16,276 nt of DNA. Source: Methanomicrobia archaeon. Lineage in GTDB: Archaea; Methanobacteriota_B; Thermococci; Methanofastidiosales; B48-G16. A program made the translations under genes and the position numbers. Under the pieces are notes generated by a model. The model did not search any database. It saw only the letters and a list, made by a program, of their open reading frames with translations, and had not been told where the DNA came from. The DNA lies in the NCBI GenBank assembly GCA_023133315.1, contig JAGLWR010000008.1:1-16276 (forward strand), written 5' to 3'. Each line of letters begins with the position of its first letter. The first letter of the stretch is position 1. Shown piece after piece: positions 1 through 6,079 of the stretch.

Positions 1-624
1 GAAGCCCAGAAGGAGCTTCTATCGGGATACGGGGGGGTTCTTGACAGAGTGAACAAAGAAAAGCTCAAAGAAGCCACGACACCGAACAACGTTGCCATAT
101 CCCTGGCAGGAGAGCCGACCATGTATCCACTGTTAAGCGATCTCATCGACGAGTATAAAAAAAGGAACTTCACAACGTTCCTCGTTACAAATGGTACGAA
201 TCCCGATGTTCTTGAGAATATATCTCTCCCATGGAATTTGTACGTTACCATCCCCGCCCCGAATAAAGAAGTATATGAAAAATTGTGCATTCCGCAGATA
301 CCTGACGGCTGGGAACGAATCATGGAAACGCTTGAACTTTTCCCCTCGTTAGACACGAAAAAAGTAACACGACTGACGCTGGTAAGAGGGTATAATTTAA
401 AAAAACCTGAGGAGTATGCAAAATTAATAGAAAAAGCGTCGCCAGAGTACGTGGAAGCCAAAGCGTACATGTTCGTTGGGTTCTCACGATTGAGACTCAC
501 CATAGAAGCCATGCCCTCGTTTTCAGAGATCATGCGCTTCGCGCAACAACTGGAGGAGATGACAAACTATAAAATCAAGGACGCCTCTGAAGATAGTAGA
601 GTAGTTCTGCTGGTGAAAACATGA
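1..624 (+). CDS. taw1: 4-demethylwyosine synthase (TYW1/Taw1), C-terminal part
   Basis: Radical-SAM enzyme that condenses N1-methylguanosine at position 37 of tRNA-Phe with pyruvate to make 4-demethylwyosine, the first tricyclic base of archaeal wyosine synthesis. The frame is open to the left edge (reads EAQKELLSGYGGVLDRVNKEK), so the gene is cut at its 5' side and the GTG at 49 is an internal codon, not the start. The radical-SAM CxxxCxxC cluster is therefore outside the window. Visible family signatures are SLAGEPTMYP, FLVTNGTNP, the IPAPNKEVYEKLC segment (family form usually SLDAPN), RLTLVRGYN, EAKAYMFVGFSRLRL and a MPSFSEIMRFA tail. The stop codon overlaps the start of the next gene (ATGA at 621-624), so the two are probably co-translated. 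Base composition matches the other core genes. Identification is by motif recognition and is secure. Confidence 0.93.
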   Translation, partial: EAQKELLSGYGGVLDRVNKEKLKEATTPNNVAISLAGEPTMYPLLSDLIDEYKKRNFTTFLVTNGTNPDVLENISLPWNLYVTIPAPNKEVYEKLCIPQIPDGWERIMETLELFPSLDTKKVTRLTLVRGYNLKKPEEYAKLIEKASPEYVEAKAYMFVGFSRLRLTIEAMPSFSEIMRFAQQLEEMTNYKIKDASEDSRVVLLVKT

Positions 625-1022
625 TAAAAGCTTTCAATATCAAAAGTGTAGAAGCACGAAAATTTGTTAACGAGTACACCCTCCCAAACCTGAGAATATC
701 CAATAAAAATATGGTGACAGATATAACCAAATCCGATGAGGATATAAAAGTAGACTTTGTTTTTATTGTGGAATATAATCCAAATTTGGCACATATAAAG
801 ATAGAGGGAAGCCTGGTGTACTCGGGAGAAGATTCTCAAGCTATTTTAACTTCATGGAAGAAAAAAAAGAGTGGGAAAAAAGTCCAGAAACTCCAGATGT
901 CCATCGTGCAGCGATGTCTGATCGAGAGTGTCATTCTGGCAAAGGAGATCAACGTCGTCCCGCCGATACCGTTACCCACTACGCAGGAAAAGAAGAAAGA
1001 TTACGGAGCGATGTTTGGATAA
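621..1022 (+). CDS. conserved archaeal-type protein of unknown function (133 aa)
   Basis: Small soluble protein of unknown function. The ATG at 621 overlaps the taw1 stop by 4 nt and is preceded by GGTG at 613-616, so the start is well supported. Residues about 45-70 form a beta-rich core (VDFVFIVEYNPNLAHIKIEG, then SLVYSG), followed by a lysine-rich linker (KKKKSGKK) and a helix ending in a proline-rich stretch (VVPPIPLPT). The pattern of a Tyr-x-Pro strand followed by IEG and a C-terminal helix with PPIPLP reminds me of a conserved group of small archaeal proteins, and loosely of the SecB-like fold; I cannot confirm either. No signal peptide, membrane segment or catalytic motif is visible. 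Its stop codon abuts the nurA stop codon with no spacer, so the two genes converge exactly. Confidence 0.8.
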   Translation: MIKAFNIKSVEARKFVNEYTLPNLRISNKNMVTDITKSDEDIKVDFVFIVEYNPNLAHIKIEGSLVYSGEDSQAILTSWKKKKSGKKVQKLQMSIVQRCLIESVILAKEINVVPPIPLPTTQEKKKDYGAMFG

Positions 1023-1850
1023 TCAGATAATCTTATCGATGGACGTATGGAAATCCCCTGATATCTTGTCTTCATGCATAACGCCATCAAAATATTCATT
1101 TTTCAGGTCTTTTTCGAACATTATTTTTCTTAAAATGTTTTTAAAAGCTTCTTTTTTATCATCCATGCACGCAAGCCTGTGAGCTTCTAACAGGGGATAC
1201 GGATACCCAAAACAGAGAGGATTTTTTGAGAAATACGCGAGCTTTGGAAAGATGTCTTCATCCGCATTCACTACATCGACCCTGAAGGTTCTTCCTTTCT
1301 CATGAAGCCGTGCGATGTAGACGTCCCCGATTACGACCCGTTCATACTTTTTCAGTTCTATATTTACTTTATAATACCATTTTCCGGGATTTTTTATGAC
1401 CATAGTATCCGGGATGCCGGGTTCCAGAAGATTTACCTGTGTTTTTTTGCTCACTCCCGCTATGGAGCTTTCAAGGTTTTTTATGTCCTCTTTTATCTCT
1501 TTGTAAGAAGTTATCAGTGCCCCATCATAGAGAACGACGTCGCAGTGTTCAGACGCTTTTTTAAGCATCTCCATCTCGTAGGCGATCCTCAGAGAATCGA
1601 TGTTCTCTGTAAGAACTGCTCTGTTCTCGACAAAATAATCTTTTATTTTGTACTTATCGTAGATGACAAATCCGTACCGTACGATGCCAATGTTTTTTAC
1701 TCCGTTGCTCCATAAAATAGACGATCCCCCGTCCACTGCTGCGACTTCACCTTCTTCTTCTCTCTCTATATAACGAACGTCAAACTCTTTTCTTTTTTGA
1801 TACAGGCTTTGCAGTTCGGCGAGTATACCTTCCATTTCTTCTTCGATCAT
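1023..1850 (-). CDS. nurA: NurA 5'-3' nuclease
   Basis: NurA is the archaeal nuclease that works with the HerA translocase and Mre11-Rad50 in resecting DNA double-strand ends. Family features visible: the N-terminal strand VAAVDGGSS with the first metal-binding Asp (D40), an acidic helix YEMEML (E92 lies 17 residues before the next Asp, as in characterised NurA proteins), VVLYDGALI with D109, and the C-terminal VVIGDVYIARLHEKGRTFRVD block. Length (275 aa) is near the lower end for the family. Two starts are possible: ATG at 1850, about 26 nt from a weak TATA-like CTTTTATTC, or ATG at 1835 (MEGILAEL), about 24 nt from the stronger CTATAAATAA on this strand. It is divergent from radB, a common euryarchaeal repair neighbourhood. 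The HerA-type ATPase at 6-7 kb belongs to the island and is probably not the cognate housekeeping partner. Confidence 0.92.
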   Translation of the reverse strand: MIEEEMEGILAELQSLYQKRKEFDVRYIEREEEGEVAAVDGGSSILWSNGVKNIGIVRYGFVIYDKYKIKDYFVENRAVLTENIDSLRIAYEMEMLKKASEHCDVVLYDGALITSYKEIKEDIKNLESSIAGVSKKTQVNLLEPGIPDTMVIKNPGKWYYKVNIELKKYERVVIGDVYIARLHEKGRTFRVDVVNADEDIFPKLAYFSKNPLCFGYPYPLLEAHRLACMDDKKEAFKNILRKIMFEKDLKNEYFDGVMHEDKISGDFHTSIDKII

Positions 1851-1853
1851 CAG

Positions 1854-1863
1854 TTATTTATAG
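1854..1863 (+). promoter_or_regulatory. TATA box of radB (leaderless promoter)
   Basis: TTATTTATAG is centred about 26 nt before the GTG start of radB, the spacing expected when transcription starts at the first codon. Read on the minus strand it is CTATAAATAA, centred about 24 nt before the alternative nurA start at 1835. One TATA element may therefore serve both divergent genes. Confidence 0.6.
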
Positions 1864-1871
1864 AGGACTGA

Positions 1872-1880
1872 GAATAAAAG
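1872..1880 (-). promoter_or_regulatory. possible TATA-like box for the long nurA start
   Basis: On the minus strand CTTTTATTC is centred about 26 nt before the ATG at 1850, as for a leaderless transcript. It is a poor match to the archaeal TATA consensus, so the choice between this and the stronger box at 1854-1863 (which would favour the ATG at 1835) stays open. Confidence 0.35.
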
Positions 1881-1884
1881 CATT

Positions 1885-2532
1885 GTGAAAATCGGATGCT
1901 GCCTGGATAATTTGTCGGATGGGTTCCCGGAAAAAACGATCACACAGGTCTACGGAGACTTCGCCACGGGGAAAACCACACTCTGTTTGCAGTTGTGCTC
2001 CCAGAGTTTCAAGATCGGAAAAAAATCCATATACGTCGATACCGAAGGGAGCTTCTCGCCTGAACGACTGCTCCAGATAAATCCGGAAATGGACTTGAAA
2101 AAAATTCTAGTTTTTGAACCTTACTCATTTGAAGACCAGTGTGAAGTTTTGGAAAAACTGGAAGAGACGGTAGACGATGAGATCGGGTGTATCATCGTGG
2201 ATTCCATGGTATCGCTTTACAGATTAAAAGGAGGTACTTACGATGAAAAGAGAGATCTGAACAGGCTTCTCGGTAAGCAGCTCTTGAATCTCTCAAAGAT
2301 AGCACGAAATTATAACATCCCCGTCGTGATAACAAACCAGATCTACGAAGATTTTGACAATGGCATAACACCTTTGGGAGGTAGTGTTTTGAGATACTGG
2401 TCTAAAATAATAATCAAACTGGAGAAAATCCCGGAAAAGATCGGACAGAGGAAGGCGACACTCGTCAAGCATAAATACAAAAAAGAAGGAGATTTTTGCG
2501 AGTTTTTATTAACAGATGCGGGGATCATATAA
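1885..2532 (+). CDS. radB: DNA repair and recombination protein RadB
   Basis: RadB is the short euryarchaeal RecA-family paralogue that assists RadA in recombination. The sequence is a single RecA core without the N-terminal helix-hairpin-helix domain of RadA: Walker A GDFATGKT at residues 24-31, the conserved YVDTEGSFSPERL segment, Walker B GCIIVDSM near residue 112, and the TPLGGSVLRYW segment corresponding to the RecA/RadA L2 region. At 215 aa it matches the usual RadB length. The start is GTG at 1885 with no ribosome binding site; a TATA box about 26 nt upstream supports a leaderless message. It diverges from nurA with only 34 nt between the annotated starts, and its 3' end overlaps the MATE gene convergently by 8 nt. 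Confidence 0.95.
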   Translation: MKIGCCLDNLSDGFPEKTITQVYGDFATGKTTLCLQLCSQSFKIGKKSIYVDTEGSFSPERLLQINPEMDLKKILVFEPYSFEDQCEVLEKLEETVDDEIGCIIVDSMVSLYRLKGGTYDEKRDLNRLLGKQLLNLSKIARNYNIPVVITNQIYEDFDNGITPLGGSVLRYWSKIIIKLEKIPEKIGQRKATLVKHKYKKEGDFCEFLLTDAGII

Positions 2533-3889
2533 CCGTTTTCTTCCATCTTCCCGTCATGAAAAATGCCAGCGCAACTAAACTTCCAAAAATATTGCTCAAC
2601 GCCATGCCAAGCCAGATGCCGCTCGCTCCCTTATCCAGCGTGAAAGCGAGGAGATAGCAGAAAGGGATTCTCATTCCCCAGAGCCGTATCATTCCCAGTA
2701 CCATCTGATATTTTGTCTGTCCCGATCCCTGGAACGTCGAGCCCACCGTTTGAAATACCGAGAAAAATGGAAGCGAAAAAACGAAGATCCTGATGAAGTT
2801 CATTCCCTCTGCGATGACCTCGGGATCGTCTACGAAAATCTTGAATGTCCACGCTCGTGTGAGATACAGGGCAATGCTAGTCGCCATGAGTATCGAGAAT
2901 ACGATACCGATACTCGTCCACACACATTTTTCTGCCCGTTTTTCCTGCTGGGCTCCTAAATTCTGCCCTATCATCGTGGTATTTGCCCCTGCAATGCCAC
3001 CGGTAACGGTGAATATTATACTTACGATCCTGTTGCCGATACCGTATGCGCCGATGGTAGCGATACCGATCTTGTTGACGAATTTCATCAGAATAACGAA
3101 TCCGAAGGCAACGGTACTCTGGCCGATTGAGGCAGGCATGCCGATCGACAAAATTTTCTTGATAAACTCTTTTTCTGGCATCAGATACTTTTTCTCCAGT
3201 TTTATTCCCACTCGTCCAGAAAAAAGTAGGTACACGGCGATGAGCCCGACAAATGCCCGTGATATGACCGTAGCCCATGCTGCACCCGCTACTTCCATCC
3301 GCGGGAAAAATCCGATACCAAATATCATCAGTGGATCGAGTATCATGTTCAGAACGAGCGACGTACCGGTGATCTTCACAGCTGTGCGCGTATCGCCGAA
3401 TCCTCGCAGAATGAAATCAAATGCCAACGTCATGAACATGAAGGGTATCCCGAGAAAAATGATCTGGATATAACTCAACACGAGATCAAAAATTTCTGGA
3501 GGGACACTCACAAAACGTAATATATACGGCGAAAAAAAGAATCCAGCGATTCCGATTACTATAGCTATTGTAAACATGAACACAAAAACCTGGGTGGCTG
3601 CCTTGTTTGCCATCTCCTTCTTCTGTGCACCGATGTACTGGGACACGAGTGCGATCCCGGCAATTCCCGCTCCCATTCCCAATGATATCATGAGCCAGAC
3701 AATGGGCCACGTATTCGCCGGCGCAGCGATCGCCTCTTTTCCCAGCTTTCCCAGCCAGAACATGTCTATTAGGTTATACAACGTATGAAGAAGACCTCCT
3801 ATCATAAGTGGCCAGCCCAGCATTAACAACGTTTTTGCGATGTTCCCGTTCAAGATCTGATCCTGGTACTTTGTCAGCTTCTCGTTCAT
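2525..3889 (-). CDS. MATE-family multidrug/Na+ efflux protein
   Basis: Integral membrane antiporter of the MATE (NorM/DinF) family, expected to export drugs or metabolites in exchange for Na+ or H+. The 454-aa product has about twelve hydrophobic segments in two pseudo-repeats of six. The first repeat begins with the family-typical LGWPLMIGGLLHTLYNLIDMFWLGKLG, and the second begins near IGMPASIGQSTVAFGFVILM. I chose the ATG at 3889 (MNEKLTKYQ) instead of the in-frame codon at 3934, because a TATA-like TTTTTAAAAGATATT at 3904-3918 lies inside the longer reading and is spaced for a leaderless start at 3889. The tail overlaps the radB stop region by 8 nt. G+C content resembles the core genes, so I place this as the last core gene before the island. 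Substrate cannot be told from sequence. Confidence 0.92.
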   Translation of the reverse strand: MNEKLTKYQDQILNGNIAKTLLMLGWPLMIGGLLHTLYNLIDMFWLGKLGKEAIAAPANTWPIVWLMISLGMGAGIAGIALVSQYIGAQKKEMANKAATQVFVFMFTIAIVIGIAGFFFSPYILRFVSVPPEIFDLVLSYIQIIFLGIPFMFMTLAFDFILRGFGDTRTAVKITGTSLVLNMILDPLMIFGIGFFPRMEVAGAAWATVISRAFVGLIAVYLLFSGRVGIKLEKKYLMPEKEFIKKILSIGMPASIGQSTVAFGFVILMKFVNKIGIATIGAYGIGNRIVSIIFTVTGGIAGANTTMIGQNLGAQQEKRAEKCVWTSIGIVFSILMATSIALYLTRAWTFKIFVDDPEVIAEGMNFIRIFVFSLPFFSVFQTVGSTFQGSGQTKYQMVLGMIRLWGMRIPFCYLLAFTLDKGASGIWLGMALSNIFGSLVALAFFMTGRWKKTVI

Positions 3890-3903
3890 AGTGTATTGAA
3901 CAT

Positions 3904-3918
3904 AATATCTTTTAAAAA
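3904..3918 (-). promoter_or_regulatory. TATA box of the MATE gene
   Basis: Minus-strand TTTTTAAAAGATATT lies about 15 to 29 nt before the ATG at 3889, the position expected for a leaderless archaeal transcript. It supports the shorter MATE start. Confidence 0.55.
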
Positions 3919-4007
3919 TGTATGGTTGTACCAACGTGTGAACGAAAGGGTGTGAGTCAGTTGGTATGACGTTAAAAATATCTTTAAATGTTTCTTTATT
4001 TCATATT

Positions 4008-4060
4008 TCTTAGAATACACTTCTTAGGAAAAATATGTATAAAATTTCTTTAAAGAAATT
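4008..4060. promoter_or_regulatory. cluster of TTCT/AGAA dyads, possible operator sites
   Basis: Three related elements sit in the AT-rich gap between the MATE gene and the membrane-protein gene: TTCTTAGAA at 4008-4016 (a dyad around one base), the imperfect TTCTTAGGAA at 4021-4030, and a perfect 18-bp palindrome AATTTCTTTAAAGAAATT at 4043-4060. Shared half-sites suggest binding of a dimeric repressor. A TATA-like ATGTATAAAA at 4034-4043 overlaps the palindrome edge. The rest of the gap 3890-4183 is T-rich on the plus strand, with no gene, tRNA or attachment-like repeat that I can see. Confidence 0.4.
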
Positions 4061-4124
4061 ATATCATCTACCCCTCTTTTTCCATTCATTTTTTTAATCT
4101 TTATATCTTTTCTTGAACAGAAAA

Positions 4125-4138
4125 GTATAAATATATAC
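4125..4138 (+). promoter_or_regulatory. TATA box with purine-rich BRE for the 491-aa membrane protein gene
   Basis: GTATAAATATATAC preceded by the purine-rich CAGAAAA is the best archaeal promoter match in the window. It predicts a transcription start near 4155, giving a leader of about 30 nt to the ATG at 4184 or about 60 nt to the ATG at 4214. Confidence 0.65.
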
Positions 4139-4183
4139 CTCCAATATTATAATGCTAAGGAAATCGAAGTTATCCATAGCAGA

Positions 4184-5659
4184 ATGTTCAATCAGTTACC
4201 AAAAGGGAAAAAAATGGAAATTGCAGAGAATCATGTAAGCCTAGATAGAGCAGAGGTAGTTTTAGCTTTAAATGATCTAGCTATCAAAAGGATAATCCGA
4301 TCTTATGAATTTAGGAGCCCTACTCACTATGTAATGAGAACTCACGTTCTCTTTCAAAACTTAAGTAAATATGATTGTCATGTTGTCCCTGGAGAATTCT
4401 ACAAAAAAGAAATTTTTATTGATTTCAAAGCTTACGATAGAAACAACGTTGAAGGAATTCTAATTCCTTCTGATAAGAATGATATACTTCTTATCAAATA
4501 TATTTTCTTGAGGATGATTGATGATATAGAGAGACGTTCTCTTGATCCAAAAAGCAAACTAGAGGCAAAAAAGAGACTCTTCTATTTATTCACAAATCAA
4601 AAGAGATATTCAACTTTAGATCACATTTCTAGAGGGTATATCGTAAAAGCTTTGAATATGGAGTTTCAAGGCCCCCTAGCGAGTGGTTTTTTTGACAGTA
4701 TGTGGGAGGGTACAAAGAGCATGACTGATTATTTGAATTGGGAGCTAACTAAGGATCTAAAAATTGTAGATATTTGTTCTTCCAATACAAAAAGATTTAT
4801 TCTTCGCTTTGATGACTACTTTCTCCAATTAATTCTGTTAAAAAATCCTATAGCCCGAGATAACTATAGCACACTAACCTTAGAAACAGAAAGATTTCGA
4901 TCCAGTCAAAAGAGATTCTATAGATTAAGTGAAGAACTTAAACTCTCAATTGGTACATGTCCTCTCTTACCACGCCAAGAAAAATCAACATTTCATTATA
5001 TGATCAAGCCTCCCAAGGGGATTCAATTAAGGAGAAGCCCTTATTTAAAACATATATTAAAACCTCCTCGATCCTTTCTTTCATTGAGAGAAAAAATTAT
5101 TAATCCAAAATGTTTTGACATCTTGCATACTTCTTCGTCCGAAAGATGCACAGATACTTTGGAGTCATTGAAGATTTTTCAGCAATCAGCGAAGAGAAGT
5201 GAGACTTTAAAGGAGATCTTTGCACCAAAAAAAGAAGACCCTTCCTCAGACATTCGTGCACAGATTAAAAATAATCTAATTTTCTTATATTTTCGTAGCC
5301 CAAGAAAAGGAGACAAAGTTATATGTAATAAAAATCATGAAGTAAAGATAAGGATGGGATTGGAGAGGGGAGGAGTCTGCTTTTTTCATTATCTTCTGAT
5401 GTTTTTCCTACTTTGTATGTTTTTTTTATGTCTTCATTGGTTCTTGGAAATTCACGCAGGTTCAAATCTAGAAATACCAAGCTCTTTCTGGACATTCACC
5501 TTTTTTGTGATTGCTCAATCAATATCTGTCATTTTTGATTATTTTAGGAGAAATGATGCACAACGCTATTTCATGAGATTCAATATAAGCATCATTTTGT
5601 TATTAATTGTTGCAGTAATCTTTCTTTTGTTAGCAATAGTCGCCTTGCCTCTATTTTGA
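4184..5659 (+). CDS. C-terminally anchored membrane protein of unknown function
   Basis: I do not recognise this 491-aa protein. Its first ~398 residues are hydrophilic and probably cytosolic, with no motif I can name; the last ~93 residues hold three hydrophobic segments at about 399-421, 432-454 and 468-491, ending right at the C-terminus. No signal peptide is seen. Starts at 4184 and 4214 (MEIAENHV) are both possible: neither has a good ribosome binding site, though AAAGGG precedes the second. A strong TATA box lies upstream. It is the only plus-strand gene in the island and overlaps the last gene of the minus-strand operon tail-to-tail by 9 nt. Low G+C and AT-rich codons match the island, not the core genes. 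A membrane-associated sensor or effector for the neighbouring system is conceivable, but this rests on position alone. Confidence 0.75.
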   Translation: MFNQLPKGKKMEIAENHVSLDRAEVVLALNDLAIKRIIRSYEFRSPTHYVMRTHVLFQNLSKYDCHVVPGEFYKKEIFIDFKAYDRNNVEGILIPSDKNDILLIKYIFLRMIDDIERRSLDPKSKLEAKKRLFYLFTNQKRYSTLDHISRGYIVKALNMEFQGPLASGFFDSMWEGTKSMTDYLNWELTKDLKIVDICSSNTKRFILRFDDYFLQLILLKNPIARDNYSTLTLETERFRSSQKRFYRLSEELKLSIGTCPLLPRQEKSTFHYMIKPPKGIQLRRSPYLKHILKPPRSFLSLREKIINPKCFDILHTSSSERCTDTLESLKIFQQSAKRSETLKEIFAPKKEDPSSDIRAQIKNNLIFLYFRSPRKGDKVICNKNHEVKIRMGLERGGVCFFHYLLMFFLLCMFFLCLHWFLEIHAGSNLEIPSSFWTFTFFVIAQSISVIFDYFRRNDAQRYFMRFNISIILLLIVAVIFLLLAIVALPLF

Positions 5660-6067
5660 TTCGATAGATTCCTTCAATTGTTTTAAGCCACGGATAAGTT
5701 CATCTTTAGATGTGAACACTTCATCAGATAGAAATATGGGCCAAGGAGTAGGTATCTCATTTTCTGCTAAGGATATGACCTTTTTTCCTCTCTTTCTGGC
5801 TTCGTTCATTTCTATGGAGGTTCCAAAACTCGGCCCTTCTAGTAATACCACAAGAACATCAGTTTTGTCTACAAACTTGAGATCGTGCTGAACTATTCTA
5901 TTAGATAGATCCCTGTTAAAACGAAAATCCTTGATATTGCTATAATCCATTCCTTCTTCGGATATATGATCAATAATATCGAAACCTTCTTGTAAGAGGA
6001 ATTGTTGAAGCTCTCTTATCTTCTGAATTCCTCCATATCCTATAGATCCACATACCATTATTTTCAT
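5651..6067 (-). CDS. nucleoside 2-deoxyribosyltransferase-like protein
   Basis: Small 138-aa Rossmann-like protein resembling the nucleoside 2-deoxyribosyltransferase superfamily, whose members cleave or transfer the N-glycosidic bond of (deoxy)nucleosides and derivatives. Seen: an N-terminal strand and glycine-rich loop (MVCGSIGYGG, residues 4-13), DVLVV at about 70-74, then GPSFGTSIEMNEARKRGKKVI, in which E86 fits the family nucleophile position (G-x-x-x-E-x-x-x-A). The start at 6067 is favoured because GGAG at 6076-6079 is 8 nt upstream; the in-frame GTG at 6074-6076 overlaps that site. It is the last gene of the operon, and its ribosome binding site overlaps the HerA stop codon. Its role here is unknown: salvage or removal of modified nucleosides, or nucleotide/NAD-directed toxicity, are both only guesses. 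A LOG/SLOG-like ligand-binding role is the main alternative. Confidence 0.72.
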   Translation of the reverse strand: MKIMVCGSIGYGGIQKIRELQQFLLQEGFDIIDHISEEGMDYSNIKDFRFNRDLSNRIVQHDLKFVDKTDVLVVLLEGPSFGTSIEMNEARKRGKKVISLAENEIPTPWPIFLSDEVFTSKDELIRGLKQLKESIESK

Positions 6068-6075
6068 GTTTTTCA

Positions 6076-6079
6076 CTCC
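6076..6079 (-). promoter_or_regulatory. ribosome binding site GGAG deciding the start at 6067
   Basis: Minus-strand TAGGAGTG: the TAG (6079-6081) is the HerA stop, and GGAG lies 8 nt before the ATG at 6067. This makes ATG 6067 a better start than the in-frame GTG at 6074-6076. Confidence 0.6.

Noticed and set aside
928..1182. 84-aa plus-strand frame across the convergent stop codons at 1022/1023
   Set aside because: It overlaps the ends of two well-supported genes in other frames and has a low-complexity Arg/Ser-rich start.
1302..1715. 137-aa plus-strand open frame opposite nurA
   Set aside because: It is entirely antisense to nurA, hydrophobic by reverse-complement artefact, and has no ribosome binding site or promoter.
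2793..3473. 226-aa plus-strand open frame
   Set aside because: It lies antisense within the MATE gene, which has full family signatures and membrane-segment pattern; the antisense frame is a composition shadow.
3889..3934. Longer MATE start at 3934 (MVQPYIFKRYY)
   Set aside because: This stretch contains a TATA-like box correctly spaced for a leaderless start at 3889, and the extra residues do not resemble the usual MATE N-terminus.
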